Assembly: GCF_000962805.1 (NCBI RefSeq)
Contig: NZ_JZTW01000002.1
Location: forward strand, 1 to 64,000
Source of the DNA: Pseudarthrobacter chlorophenolicus
GTDB lineage: Bacteria; Actinomycetota; Actinomycetes; Actinomycetales; Micrococcaceae
Length of the DNA stretch: 64,000 nucleotides
Direction of reading: 5' to 3'
The translations under genes and the position numbers were made by a program. Below, piece after piece: positions 51,600 to 59,328 of this stretch (within the stretch, counting starts at the first letter, position 1; every line of letters begins with the position of its first letter). Under the pieces are notes generated by a model, which saw only the letters and a program-made list of their open reading frames with translations, had not been told where the DNA came from and did no database searches.

Positions 51600-52514
51600 A
51601 TGATTGATATCGGATCGCTCCGGGCCCTGGCCGCGATCGAACAGTACCGGTCCGTCATTGCTGCCTCCGAAGCCATGGGGTTCAGCCCCTCGGCCGTCTC
51701 CCAGCAGGTGAAGAAACTGGAGAAGGAGGCAGGCTTCGCCGTGCTGGAGCGCCGGGGGCGGGGCGTGCTGCTCACCGAACGTGGCGTGGCGCTGGCGGCC
51801 TACGGACGGCGCATCCTTGCCGAACTCGAAGAACTCCAGTCAACCCTGCTTGCAGATCCGGCCAAGCCCAGCGGGCAGCTGCGGGTGGTGGCGTTCTCCA
51901 CCGCATGCCGCGGGTTGGTGGGGCCCCTGCTGGGCAGGCTGGGCAAGTCCGAAAGCGACCTGGACGTCAGCGTCCTTGCCGAAGACCCACGAGAAGCCGT
52001 GGCCCGGGTGGCGAACGGCGAGGCGGACCTGGGCCTGGTGCACAACTGGAATTCCGTGCCGCTGGTGATTCCCGAGCATCTGTCGCTGGAGTGGCTGTGC
52101 GAGGACATCGCCGACGTCCTGGTGCACAGCAGCCATCCGCTGGCAGGGCGTTCCGGCGTGACACCGGCGGACCTGGTGGATGAGCAGTGGATCAGCACCC
52201 CGCACGGGGCCATCTGCAACGAAGCCCTGCTGAGGATCTTCGCCGACCTTGGCCGGGTTCCCGACATTAAGGTCTACGACCCCGATTTCGCCACCCACAT
52301 CGCCCTCGTGGAGCAGGCCGCCGTGGTGGCCCTGGTTCCGCGGCTGGGCCGTCCCGTGTTGCCTGGGGACGTGGTGGCGGTACCCGTCACGGACCCCGTC
52401 CAGGCGCGGCAGGTGGGTATTGTGCACCGCAGGACCATGACGGCCAGTCCGGGTATCCGCTACGTGTCGGAGCTGCTGCGGGAGATCGCGGCTAGCGGGC
52501 CCGGGGAACCTTGA
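51600..52514 (+). CDS. LysR family transcriptional regulator
   Basis: A 304-residue regulator. The helix-turn-helix covers LRALAAIEQYRSVIAASEAMGFSPSAVSQQVKKLEKEAG (in parts), followed by a periplasmic-binding-like effector domain (residues about 90-300). Start ATG 51600 lies 6 nt behind TACTTT. The divergent EamA gene, only about 40-70 bp away, is the natural target by analogy with LysR-exporter pairs. Its last 23 bp overlap the SixA-like gene on the other strand. Confidence 0.9.
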   Translation: MIDIGSLRALAAIEQYRSVIAASEAMGFSPSAVSQQVKKLEKEAGFAVLERRGRGVLLTERGVALAAYGRRILAELEELQSTLLADPAKPSGQLRVVAFSTACRGLVGPLLGRLGKSESDLDVSVLAEDPREAVARVANGEADLGLVHNWNSVPLVIPEHLSLEWLCEDIADVLVHSSHPLAGRSGVTPADLVDEQWISTPHGAICNEALLRIFADLGRVPDIKVYDPDFATHIALVEQAAVVALVPRLGRPVLPGDVVAVPVTDPVQARQVGIVHRRTMTASPGIRYVSELLREIAASGPGEP

Positions 52515-53019
52515 ACCTGGTGATGCGGGCGTCCTGCCCGTCCAGCTCGGCCCACGACTTTTCGGTTTCAAGTACCGTCAGCGCACTGGTGGGATACCGG
52601 GTGGCAGCGTCCATATAGGCGTCGTGGTCGGAGTCCCGGGACGCCAGGTGCATGGCCAGGTCCTGTACGCCCGGCAGGTGCGAGATCAGCATCAGTGTGG
52701 TCACGGTGTCTGGAACGTGGTTGACCACGGCAAGCATGCGCAGGGCCGAGGCGGCGTACAGCCCGTCCTCGAGTTTGGGCGTAGGGGCCTTGTCCCCCAG
52801 TTCCGAGCACACCCAGGTGCACGTCTGGCGGGTCCGCAGGGCACTCGAGCACAGGATGAAGTCAGGAACGATGTTGTGCTTGAGCAGCCACTTCCCGGCC
52901 AGCGGCGCCTCCCGGTGGCCGCGTTCCTCCAGAGGCCGCTCATGGTCGGCAACCCCGCCCGGCCAGTCGGCTTTGGAGTGCCGCATGATCACAAGCCGGC
53001 GAAGATGGTGCTCACTCAT
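52492..53019 (-). CDS. SixA-like histidine phosphatase
   Basis: A 175-residue phosphohistidine phosphatase-superfamily protein. LVIMRHSKADWP carries the nucleophile His and arginine, and LMLISHLPGVQDLA the second His. In SixA the domain dephosphorylates histidine-phosphotransfer proteins, but in actinobacteria the substrate is unknown. The block RTRQTCTWVCSELG has two cysteines in an unusual spacing. It is followed by the LysR gene tail on the other strand and preceded by the REP-like element. Confidence 0.82.
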   Translation of the reverse strand: MSEHHLRRLVIMRHSKADWPGGVADHERPLEERGHREAPLAGKWLLKHNIVPDFILCSSALRTRQTCTWVCSELGDKAPTPKLEDGLYAASALRMLAVVNHVPDTVTTLMLISHLPGVQDLAMHLASRDSDHDAYMDAATRYPTSALTVLETEKSWAELDGQDARITRFKVPRAR

Positions 53020-53083
53020 GGCCCAAGCCTATCCAAACCACTTAGCCGCGGAGGTCAATGCTTGGCTGGGCAACACGAACGCA

Positions 53084-53214
53084 AGAAGGCGGCACATCCC
53101 GAAAGCGCCGTTGTTGCTGGGCCCACTCCGCCAGGGTTCCCTGGCCGAGCTTGCGAGGCGAGGGAAGCGGTGGGGAGGAACGAGCGCAGGCGCGGAGGGA
53201 TCGTGCCGCCTTCT
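53084..53214. repeat. REP-like element, copy 2, framed by 12-bp inverted repeats
   Basis: AGAAGGCGGCAC (53084-53095) and GTGCCGCCTTCT (53203-53214) frame 107 bp containing 39 bp (53120-53158) with two mismatches to 42362-42400, including GGTTCCCTGGCCGAGCTTGC. Inside, TTCCCT/AGGGAA can pair. It fills the space between the SixA-like and winged-helix genes. Confidence 0.65.
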
Positions 53215-53231
53215 GGCGGTGATGAGAGTTT

Positions 53232-54098
53232 CTAGATCGAGTATTCCGGAGCGGCCCAGACGACCACCTCGGGGTGCTCGTAGAACCGGTAGCCCTGGCC
53301 GCGGACCGTGCGGACGGTGTTGGCCAGCCGGCCGAGCTTGGAGCGCAGGCGGCGGATATGGACGTCGATGGTGCGCTCGTTGGGGACCTCTTCGGCGTTG
53401 CGCCACAGGCCTTCGAGCAGTTCGTCGCGACCCACCGTGCGGGTGCCGTTTTCCACCAGGTAGTTCAGGAGTTCGAACTCCTTGAAGGTCAGGTTGAGGG
53501 ATTCGCCGTCAAGGTGGACTTCGCGGCGGGCGAGGTCGATCAGGACGCCGGAGGGACGGGGCTCCTGCGGCTGCTGGGGCCGGGGTGCCTCGGTGCGCTG
53601 CCGGGCGTTGACGGTGGGGTCACCGAAGGTGGAACGGACGACGTCGAGCGCGGAACCGGGAGTGCCGGCGGGGGCAACCGCCACGGCGGCGTAGCTTTCG
53701 GCGCCGGTCACCAGGGACTGGGCGTAGGCCCGGATTTCCTGGGCGAGCTTGGCGATGGAGGTGCCGGCAGCTGCAGCGGTTTCCTCATCAATGCCCATGT
53801 AGAGGACGAACCCGCGGGCCACGTTCTCATTGGGAACCGGCCGGACGGCGTTGGGCCCGGCCACCACCGGGGTGGGGGCGGTGACGGGCGCCGCGGTCTC
53901 CGTGGGCTGCACGGCGCGGAGCTGGCCGTAGGAATTGGGGTTGTAGCCCTGCGGTGCGTAGCCCTGTGCCGGGAAGCTGCTTCCGGACGTAGGAGCAAGC
54001 GAGGGGCGGGGGCCGAAGCCGGGGCGGAGGCCGGACGGCTGGCCTGCCTTGGCGGCGTTACGGACGGAGATGTGGACGTATCCGGATGCAACTGACAT
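53232..54098 (-). CDS. Orphan winged-helix (OmpR/PhoB-type) transcriptional regulator
   Basis: A 288-residue DNA-binding protein. Residues about 185-280 are an OmpR-type effector domain: GVLIDLARREVHLDGESLNLTFKEFELLNYLV (in parts), RTIDVHIRRLRSKLG (recognition helix) and VRTVRGQGYRFY (wing). There is no phosphorylatable receiver; instead residues about 85-165 form an alpha/beta region (GFVLYMGIDEETAAAAGTSI, SYAAVAVAPAGTP) after a disordered Pro/Gly-rich N-terminus. The signal is therefore unlikely to be simple phosphorylation. A long leader with a tandem-Cys ORF and repeated motifs precedes it, so its synthesis is probably highly controlled. Confidence 0.85.
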   Translation of the reverse strand: MSVASGYVHISVRNAAKAGQPSGLRPGFGPRPSLAPTSGSSFPAQGYAPQGYNPNSYGQLRAVQPTETAAPVTAPTPVVAGPNAVRPVPNENVARGFVLYMGIDEETAAAAGTSIAKLAQEIRAYAQSLVTGAESYAAVAVAPAGTPGSALDVVRSTFGDPTVNARQRTEAPRPQQPQEPRPSGVLIDLARREVHLDGESLNLTFKEFELLNYLVENGTRTVGRDELLEGLWRNAEEVPNERTIDVHIRRLRSKLGRLANTVRTVRGQGYRFYEHPEVVVWAAPEYSI

Positions 54099-54099
54099 G

Positions 54100-54205
54100 G
54101 AATGCTTACCTCAATGTGAATGGCCGCCTTAGCGGCACTCGAATGCTGGGTTTCCCCGCACTGCGAATGGGGAGGGGCGCCCGACGCTGGGCTGGGGGCG
54201 AATGC
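54100..54205 (-). promoter_or_regulatory. Five CATTC motifs in the winged-helix gene leader
   Basis: GAATGC or GAATGG on the plus strand (NCATTC in the mRNA) at 54100, 54118, 54141, 54165 and 54200. Some lie in small hairpin loops (CCCC...GGGG around 54155-54172) or beside GCCGC/GCGGC. Five in 106 bp is far more than the roughly 0.1 expected for this pentamer on one strand. The first overlaps the region just before the start codon. Confidence 0.4.
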
Positions 54206-54231
54206 CTAAGAACTTCGAGGGGTGGAGAAGG

Positions 54232-54258
54232 TCAGGCGTGCATTCGACAACAGCGCAT
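54232..54258 (-). CDS. Possible tandem-cysteine leader peptide MRCCRMHA
   Basis: An eight-codon ORF with two adjacent Cys codons, 134 bp upstream of the winged-helix gene start. Cys-rich small ORFs upstream of sulfur-related genes act as cysteine-responsive attenuators in mycobacteria; whether this one does is inferred from position and composition. No ribosome-binding site is visible, so leaderless translation would be needed. Confidence 0.4.
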   Translation of the reverse strand: MRCCRMHA

Positions 54259-54318
54259 GTCGGCAGCAGCTGATGTGCTGGGCCAATATTCTGCGGCTGC
54301 AGGTGCTGTTGAGTTCTT

Positions 54319-54370
54319 GTTCACATTGGAAGTGTGCAGCGTAACAATGGCAACTTGCAAGTAACAATGG
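54319..54370 (-). promoter_or_regulatory. Direct-repeat iteron upstream of the winged-helix gene
   Basis: GTAACAATGG at 54341-54350 and 54361-54370, with palindrome ACTTGCAAGT (54353-54362) between them, and a degenerate third copy GTTCACATTGG at 54319-54329. Centre spacing is about 20-22 bp, two helical turns, as expected for tandem binding of an OmpR-type regulator. Confidence 0.5.
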
Positions 54371-54833
54371 ACGGAATCGTCCGCATGGTGAGACGAATCG
54401 GACCATTGTGCCGCAGATCACGATTCTGGCAGACCCAAAAGAATAACGCTCGTTATCCGAAAGTGGACCCTCTTTTGGTGGCTCATCCGAACTTCGTTCG
54501 AGCAAGTGGCACTTTGGCATCAAAATATTCATATTGTCCGGGAAACCCAAAATCAGCACACTGAGCATTTGCAGCTGTCCAGCAACCGGCAGAAATGGAC
54601 CAGGAATTTTTCCTCCCCCCGTGGTGAAAGAGCTGCCGGGAGCTGGTGTAAAAGGCATGGCAGTCCCATTACCGGCGGCCCGCGAACAGCGCGTGGCCGC
54701 TCCGTTGGAACCGGCAGGCCCAACCCTTGCAGGGTTTCCGGACACCGCCTTTCCAGCTGGCTAGGCTGGGATTCACAGCTGGGGCACAGGAAGCCCAAAG
54801 CCCGCCTATATCGAAGGATCGGAGAGTTGTCCC

Positions 54834-55574
54834 ATGGCCACCTCGCACTCCATGACCAACAACCTCCCCAAGCTCTCCCACCCGGACGGCTCCCCCATCC
54901 GCGCCCTGGTGGTGGATGACGAACCCAGCCTTTCCGAGTTGATGAGCATGGGCCTGCGGATGGCCGGGTGGTCCGTGGCCGTGGCGGCGGACGGGCCCGA
55001 GGCGGTAAAGCTGGCCAAGGACTTCCGTCCCGACGTCCTGGTGCTGGACGTGATGCTTCCGGGGTTCGACGGCGTTGAGTTGCTGGGCAGGATCCGCGCT
55101 TTCGCGCCGGAGGTGCCCGCTCTCTTCCTCACCGCGAAGGACGCAGTCCAGGACCGCATCGTCGGCCTGGCCGCCGGCGGTGACGACTATGTCACCAAGC
55201 CGTTCAGCATGGAGGAAGTTATCCTCCGCCTGCACCGGCTGGTTCAGCGCTCAGGCGTGGCTGCCATGGATACTGCTGAGCTGGTAGTGGGTGACCTGGT
55301 GCTGAACGTCGACACCCGCGAGGTAACGCGGGCCGGGGACGACGTGCAGTTGACGGCAACACAGTTCGAACTCCTCCGGTACCTCATGGAGAACCCCAAG
55401 CGGGTCATCAGCAAGGCACAGATCCTGGACCGCGTGTGGGACTACGACTTCGGCGGCCAGGCCAACATTGTGGAGCTCTATATTTCATACCTGCGCAAGA
55501 AGATCGATGCCGTCCATCCGCCGATGATCCACACCGTCCGCGGGGCCGGCTACGTCATCAAGCCTGCGGACTAG
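54834..55574 (+). CDS. OmpR-family response regulator
   Basis: A 246-residue regulator. The receiver domain has acidic Asp28-Asp29, the phosphoacceptor Asp72 in VLVLDVMLPGFDG, the Thr in FLTAKD and Lys in YVTKPFS. The winged-helix domain shows TATQFELLRYLMENP, NIVELYISYLRKKID and TVRGAGYVIKP. The sensor kinase gene follows 6 bp downstream. A Shine-Dalgarno GGAGAG precedes ATG 54834. Closest relatives by sequence style are PrrA/MprA/TcrA regulators of envelope and stress genes; targets are unknown. Confidence 0.94.
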   Translation: MATSHSMTNNLPKLSHPDGSPIRALVVDDEPSLSELMSMGLRMAGWSVAVAADGPEAVKLAKDFRPDVLVLDVMLPGFDGVELLGRIRAFAPEVPALFLTAKDAVQDRIVGLAAGGDDYVTKPFSMEEVILRLHRLVQRSGVAAMDTAELVVGDLVLNVDTREVTRAGDDVQLTATQFELLRYLMENPKRVISKAQILDRVWDYDFGGQANIVELYISYLRKKIDAVHPPMIHTVRGAGYVIKPAD

Positions 55575-55580
55575 CACGCC

Positions 55581-57074
55581 ATGGCCCCTTCAGAAGCTCC
55601 TTACGGCCGGAGTTGGCTTAGGCCGGCAACCTGGCACCTGCGCACCCGGCTGATCGCCCTGGCCATGGCCCTGCTCATCGCCATCTGCGGTGCCGTTGGC
55701 ATAGTGAGCTACGCGTCGATGGACGCCTTCCTGACCCGGCAGCTGGATGACCAGCTGAGCCAGGCCGCCAATCTGGCCGACAACCCGGGCCGCCCGCCGT
55801 TTGGCGGTTTCAACGGAAGGGACCCCCTGGACGCCCGGGGCCAAAGGATCGGCACCGTGAACGCGAGCATCCGCAGCGGCCAGGTCAGTTCCGGCGGCTT
55901 CCTTGCCTCGGACACCACCCGCCAGCCGCTTTCCACGGAGGACAAGGAAACGCTCCTTGCGCTCGATGCCGACTCCCGGCCAGTGGACCGTTCCATGTCC
56001 GGCGGTGATTACCGGCTGATCGCTGTCCAGACAAACTCCGGTGACATCCTGGTCACGGGACTCCCCCTGGCCACCAAGGAAAGTACCCTCCGGTCCCTCG
56101 TGTGGACCTTCGTATTCGTCTCCCTGGGTGGCCTGCTGCTGATCGGCCTGGTGGGGACCGTACTGATCCGCCGTACGATGAAACCCCTTGAACAGCTCTC
56201 CGAAGTTGCCACCCGGGTGTCTGAACTGCCCTTGGACGCCGGTGAGGTGGCGCTCGCAGTCCGCGTGCCGCCGTCGAACTCCAACCCCGGCACGGAAGTG
56301 GGCAGCGTGGGGCACGCGCTGAACCTCATGCTGGACAACGTGGCCAGCGCCCTGGAAGCCCGGCAGAAGAGCGAAACCAAAGTGCGCCAGTTCGTGGCGG
56401 ACGCCTCGCACGAGCTTCGGACCCCGCTGACCGCCATCCGCGGCTACACCGAACTGATGCGGATGACCGAGGACTTCACTCCCGACGGACAGAAATCCCT
56501 TGGCCGGGTCCAGAGCCAGTCGGAGCGGATGACGGCACTGGTGGAGGACCTGCTGCTCCTGGCGCGCCTGGATGAGGGCCAGCCGCTGAAGCTGGCCGAA
56601 GTGGACCTGACGCAGCTGGTGGTGGAAAGCGTCAGCGACGAAAAGGTCATGGCCCCCAGCCACACCTGGCGGCTGGACCTTCCTGCGGAGCCGGTGCTGG
56701 TCAACGGAGACGGCGTGCAGCTGCGGCAGGTGCTCATGAACCTGCTGTCCAACGCCCGGAAACACACCCCCGCCGGAACCACCGTAGTGGCCGGCGTCGG
56801 CAGGGCACCGGACGGCGCCGCCGTGGTGACGGTGACGGACGACGGCGGAGGCATCCCGGCAGACTTCGTGGACCACGTCTTTTCACGCTTCGCCCGCGCT
56901 GACGCGGCCCGCAAGGGCAGCGGTGACCAGGCCGGCGCGGCGGTTGCCGAGGGCACCAGCGGGCTGGGCCTGTCCATCGTCCAGTCCATCGTTGAGGCCC
57001 ACGGCGGCCAGGTAACGGTGACGTCACGGCCGGGGATGACGGAATTCGCGCTCCGCCTGCCTACCGTGGCCTGA
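55581..57074 (+). CDS. Sensor histidine kinase of the adjacent response regulator
   Basis: A 497-residue membrane kinase. Helix 1 is at about residues 25-45, an extracytoplasmic sensor of roughly 115 residues follows, helix 2 is about 172-192 (FVSLGGLLLIGLVGTVLI), then HAMP (MKPLEQLSEVATRVSELP), the H-box FVADASHELRTPLTAIRGY, N-box LMNLLSNARKHTP, G1 VTDDGGGIP and G2 GTSGLGLSIVQ. It phosphorylates the 54834 product. The stimulus is unknown; the riboswitch-controlled cell-wall gene next door suggests an envelope role. Confidence 0.94.
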   Translation: MAPSEAPYGRSWLRPATWHLRTRLIALAMALLIAICGAVGIVSYASMDAFLTRQLDDQLSQAANLADNPGRPPFGGFNGRDPLDARGQRIGTVNASIRSGQVSSGGFLASDTTRQPLSTEDKETLLALDADSRPVDRSMSGGDYRLIAVQTNSGDILVTGLPLATKESTLRSLVWTFVFVSLGGLLLIGLVGTVLIRRTMKPLEQLSEVATRVSELPLDAGEVALAVRVPPSNSNPGTEVGSVGHALNLMLDNVASALEARQKSETKVRQFVADASHELRTPLTAIRGYTELMRMTEDFTPDGQKSLGRVQSQSERMTALVEDLLLLARLDEGQPLKLAEVDLTQLVVESVSDEKVMAPSHTWRLDLPAEPVLVNGDGVQLRQVLMNLLSNARKHTPAGTTVVAGVGRAPDGAAVVTVTDDGGGIPADFVDHVFSRFARADAARKGSGDQAGAAVAEGTSGLGLSIVQSIVEAHGGQVTVTSRPGMTEFALRLPTVA

Positions 57075-57154
57075 CTTCGCCAAGCCGACGCGCCGCCGTC
57101 GTGATGTCTGTTACCTAAATGTGACTTAAGCGCTGCTCTCCTGTACCGTCGATA

Positions 57155-57350
57155 GAGTGCGGTTCCCGTTCGGGCCGCATATCCGGATGACGCCAAGCTC
57201 TGCCACTTCCCGGATTTCGCTTGAACTGAGGCAGAGGCGGGGGACCCACGTCCCGGGCAACGCAGTTTTGCCCTTGGGGTTAAGCCAGCACGTGTATTTG
57301 CCGTGCGGCCGGATGCCCTCATCCGAACCCGACAGCTAACTCCGCAGGTG
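57155..57350 (+). promoter_or_regulatory. Cyclic di-AMP riboswitch (ydaO/yuaA class)
   Basis: The leader of the transglycosylase-like gene carries the hallmark 3' core CGAACCCGACAGCTAACTCC followed by GCAGGTGTGAGAGGCG, and upstream GGGGACCCACGTCCCGGG and GCCAAGCTCTGCC segments matching the ydaO/yuaA consensus. In actinobacteria this riboswitch commonly precedes cell-wall hydrolases and resuscitation factors and switches them off when c-di-AMP is high. A TACCGT hexamer at 57144-57149 may be the -10. Boundaries are approximate. Confidence 0.88.
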
Positions 57351-57367
57351 TGAGAGGCGAAATAAAC

Positions 57368-58093
57368 ATGTCTAAATTCACGGTAAAACCGCGCCCAAAA
57401 TCGGCCCCGAGCCACAGCGCGCAGCCTGAAACCCGCAAGAAGTCTTCCTTTGGCAAGCGCGCCGCGGTCCTCGCAGTGTCCGCAGCCATGCTGGTGGGCG
57501 TAGGCGCCGCAGGCCAGGCCACGGACGGCTTTTCCCGCGTGGCAGCCACCGGCACCGAATCCCCCGCTGCCACCGATTCCCAGATGAGCATCGAGAAGAG
57601 CGAAATCCGCTCAAACCCGGCCGCGTCCGCTCCCGCCGAACTCAAGGTGCAGCCCCAGGAAGCGGCACCTGCACCGGCGGCAGAACCGGCCCCGGCCGCA
57701 GCGCCCGCCCCGGCCCCCGCACCGGAACCGGCACCTGCTCCAGCACCCGAGCCCGCTCCCGAGCCTGCCCCCGTCGTTGCCGTCAACGATCCTGCCGGCG
57801 CCCAGGCCTACGCGTCCAGCCAGCTGGCCAGCTACGGCTGGGCCCAGGACCAGATGCAGTGCCTGGTCACGCTGTGGACCAAGGAATCGGACTGGACCAC
57901 CACGGCCACCAACGCCAGCAGCGGCGCCTACGGCATCGTGCAGTCCCTGCCCGCCGAGAAGATGGCGAGCGCAGGCCCCGATTACCTGACCAACTACCGT
58001 ACCCAGATCAACTGGGGCCTGAACTACATCAAGGAGCGTTACCAGTCGCCGTGTGGCGCCCTGAACTTCCACCTGGGCAACAACTGGTACTAA
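57368..58093 (+). CDS. Secreted lytic transglycosylase-like protein
   Basis: A 241-residue exported cell-wall enzyme. Basic N-terminus with a membrane segment (AVLAVSAAMLVGVGAAGQA) gives a signal peptide; an Ala/Pro/Glu repeat region (about 95-145) spans the wall; the last 95 residues are a lysozyme-like domain with the presumed catalytic Glu in LVTLWTKESDWTTTATN, SSGAYGIVQSLPAEKM and QINWGLNYIKERYQSPCGAL. The two cysteines around the domain may be bridged. Shine-Dalgarno GAGGCG precedes ATG 57368. It is controlled by the upstream c-di-AMP riboswitch. Confidence 0.88.
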   Translation: MSKFTVKPRPKSAPSHSAQPETRKKSSFGKRAAVLAVSAAMLVGVGAAGQATDGFSRVAATGTESPAATDSQMSIEKSEIRSNPAASAPAELKVQPQEAAPAPAAEPAPAAAPAPAPAPEPAPAPAPEPAPEPAPVVAVNDPAGAQAYASSQLASYGWAQDQMQCLVTLWTKESDWTTTATNASSGAYGIVQSLPAEKMASAGPDYLTNYRTQINWGLNYIKERYQSPCGALNFHLGNNWY

Positions 58094-58122
58094 AAGCCCT
58101 CACTGGCTGAGGCCCTTCCGAC

Positions 58123-58159
58123 CGGCCGCCGCCGAACCTTCCCGGTTCAGCGGCGGCCG
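58123..58159 (+). terminator. Hairpin after the transglycosylase-like gene
   Basis: A 16-bp stem with one mismatch (58123-58138 with 58144-58159) and a 5-nt loop; no clear T-run follows. Confidence 0.65.
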
Positions 58160-58266
58160 TCGTCGCATCTGCGGCCTGCCAGCCAGGCAGCAGGCCGCTC
58201 GCGTTGGGTAGCACACTTGGAATTTGCCCAACCAGTCACTGGTTGGATCGTGGCCGGGATGTGCCG

Positions 58267-58635
58267 TTACCGTCCCGGGATGTACTGGACGGCCCAACGG
58301 TTGCCGTCGGGGTCCGCGAAGTACACGAAGTGACCCCAGTCCTGGACGTCCACGTCGCTGACGTCCACGCCGTTGTTCTTCAGGTGCTCGTGGGCGGCCT
58401 GGATGTCGCTGACCACCAGCTGGAGGTTTGAGCCGGTGCCGGGAGGTGCGTCCGTGAGTCCCTCACCGATGCAGATGGAACATGCCGAACCGGGCGGGGT
58501 CAGCTGAACAAAGCGGATGGACTCCGACGGGCGTGCGTCGAAGTCGGCGTTGAAACCAACCTTGTTAACGTAGAAATCCTTGGCGCGGTCCACATCGGAC
58601 ACGGGGACAAACACGAGTTCAAGTTTCCAGTCCAT
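58267..58635 (-). CDS. VOC family protein (glyoxalase-like)
   Basis: A 122-residue single VOC domain: LELVFVPVSDVDRAKDFYVNKVGFNADF opens it (in parts), IRFVQLTPPGSACSICIG is the middle, and WGHFVYFADPDGNRWAVQ ends it with the metal-site DPDGN. Function is open; such proteins range from glyoxalases to antibiotic-resistance proteins. ATG 58635 lies 6 nt after TAGCCT (leaderless). Single gene. Confidence 0.88.
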   Translation of the reverse strand: MDWKLELVFVPVSDVDRAKDFYVNKVGFNADFDARPSESIRFVQLTPPGSACSICIGEGLTDAPPGTGSNLQLVVSDIQAAHEHLKNNGVDVSDVDVQDWGHFVYFADPDGNRWAVQYIPGR

Positions 58636-58680
58636 GCGGACAGGCTACGGCCGCGGGCTTCTGCGCGGAAGGCTTGAACC

Positions 58681-59316
58681 TCAGCCGGCGATGCCGTAAA
58701 GCCGGTCTCCCGCATCCCCAAGGCCGGGAACGATGTAGGACTTTTCGTTCAATTTCTCGTCGATCGACGCCAGGACGATATGCACGTTTGCCTCGCCCAG
58801 CTCTTCCTCCAGCTTGGCCAGTCCCTCCGGGGCGGCCAGCAGGCAGATGCAGGTGACGTCGGAGGCGCCGCGCTTGAACAGGAACTTGATTGCCTCGCGC
58901 AGGGTGCCGCCGGTGGCCAGCATGGGGTCCAGCACGAAGACCTGCCGGCCGGTGAGGTCCTCAGGCAGGCGCTCGGCGTAGGTGATGATATCCAGCGTTT
59001 CCTCATCCCGGGCCATGCCCAGGAAGCCAACCTCGGCAGTGGGGACCAGCTTGGTCATGCCCTCCAGCATGCCGAGGCCCGCGCGCAGGATGGGGACCAC
59101 CAAAGGAGTGGGCTTGGTGAAGGCCGTGCCCACCGTGGTGCTGACCGGAGTCTGGATGGTGACGGGCTCGGTGCGGACCTCGCGCGTGGCCTCATACGCC
59201 AGCAGCGTCACCAGTTCCTCCGTCAGCTGCCGGAAAACCGGGGAGGGAGTGTTCTTGTCCCGGAGAACGGTGAGCTTATGGGCGACCAGCGGGTGGTCCA
59301 CAACGAGAGTGCGCAT
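58681..59316 (-). CDS. upp: Uracil phosphoribosyltransferase
   Basis: Salvages uracil to UMP with PRPP. A 211-residue type I phosphoribosyltransferase with the diagnostic PRPP loop [17 protein letters not shown], the uracil-site [15 protein letters not shown] at the C-terminus, and [12 protein letters not shown] for the flexible loop. ATG 59316 is preceded by a GATAGT/TAGTTT-like hexamer. The PAP2 phosphatase gene ends 12 bp upstream and may be co-transcribed. Confidence 0.96.
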   Translation of the reverse strand: MRTLVVDHPLVAHKLTVLRDKNTPSPVFRQLTEELVTLLAYEATREVRTEPVTIQTPVSTTVGTAFTKPTPLVVPILRAGLGMLEGMTKLVPTAEVGFLGMARDEETLDIITYAERLPEDLTGRQVFVLDPMLATGGTLREAIKFLFKRGASDVTCICLLAAPEGLAKLEEELGEANVHIVLASIDEKLNEKSYIVPGLGDAGDRLYGIAG

Positions 59317-59328
59317 GGCTCAAAACTA

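Larger units (their letters stand above)
54099..54833. other. 735-bp regulatory gap
   Basis: No larger gene is credible. The left half is the leader of the winged-helix gene (tandem-Cys ORF, CATTC repeats, 10-bp direct repeats). At 54443-54456 lies ATAACGCTCGTTAT, nested in a CCAAAAGA/TCTTTTGG dyad (54436-54478), of unknown role. The right end carries the promoter and Shine-Dalgarno sequence of the response-regulator gene. Confidence 0.5.

Noticed and set aside
54206..54745. 179-codon minus-strand frame in the 735-bp gap
   Set aside because: No codon bias or domain; it overlaps the presumed regulatory leader and the response-regulator promoter.
54704..54745. Possible third copy of the REP-like sequence (GCAGGGTTTCCGGAC)
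   Set aside because: Only about 15 bp resemble the core and the GCCGAGCTTGC part is missing.
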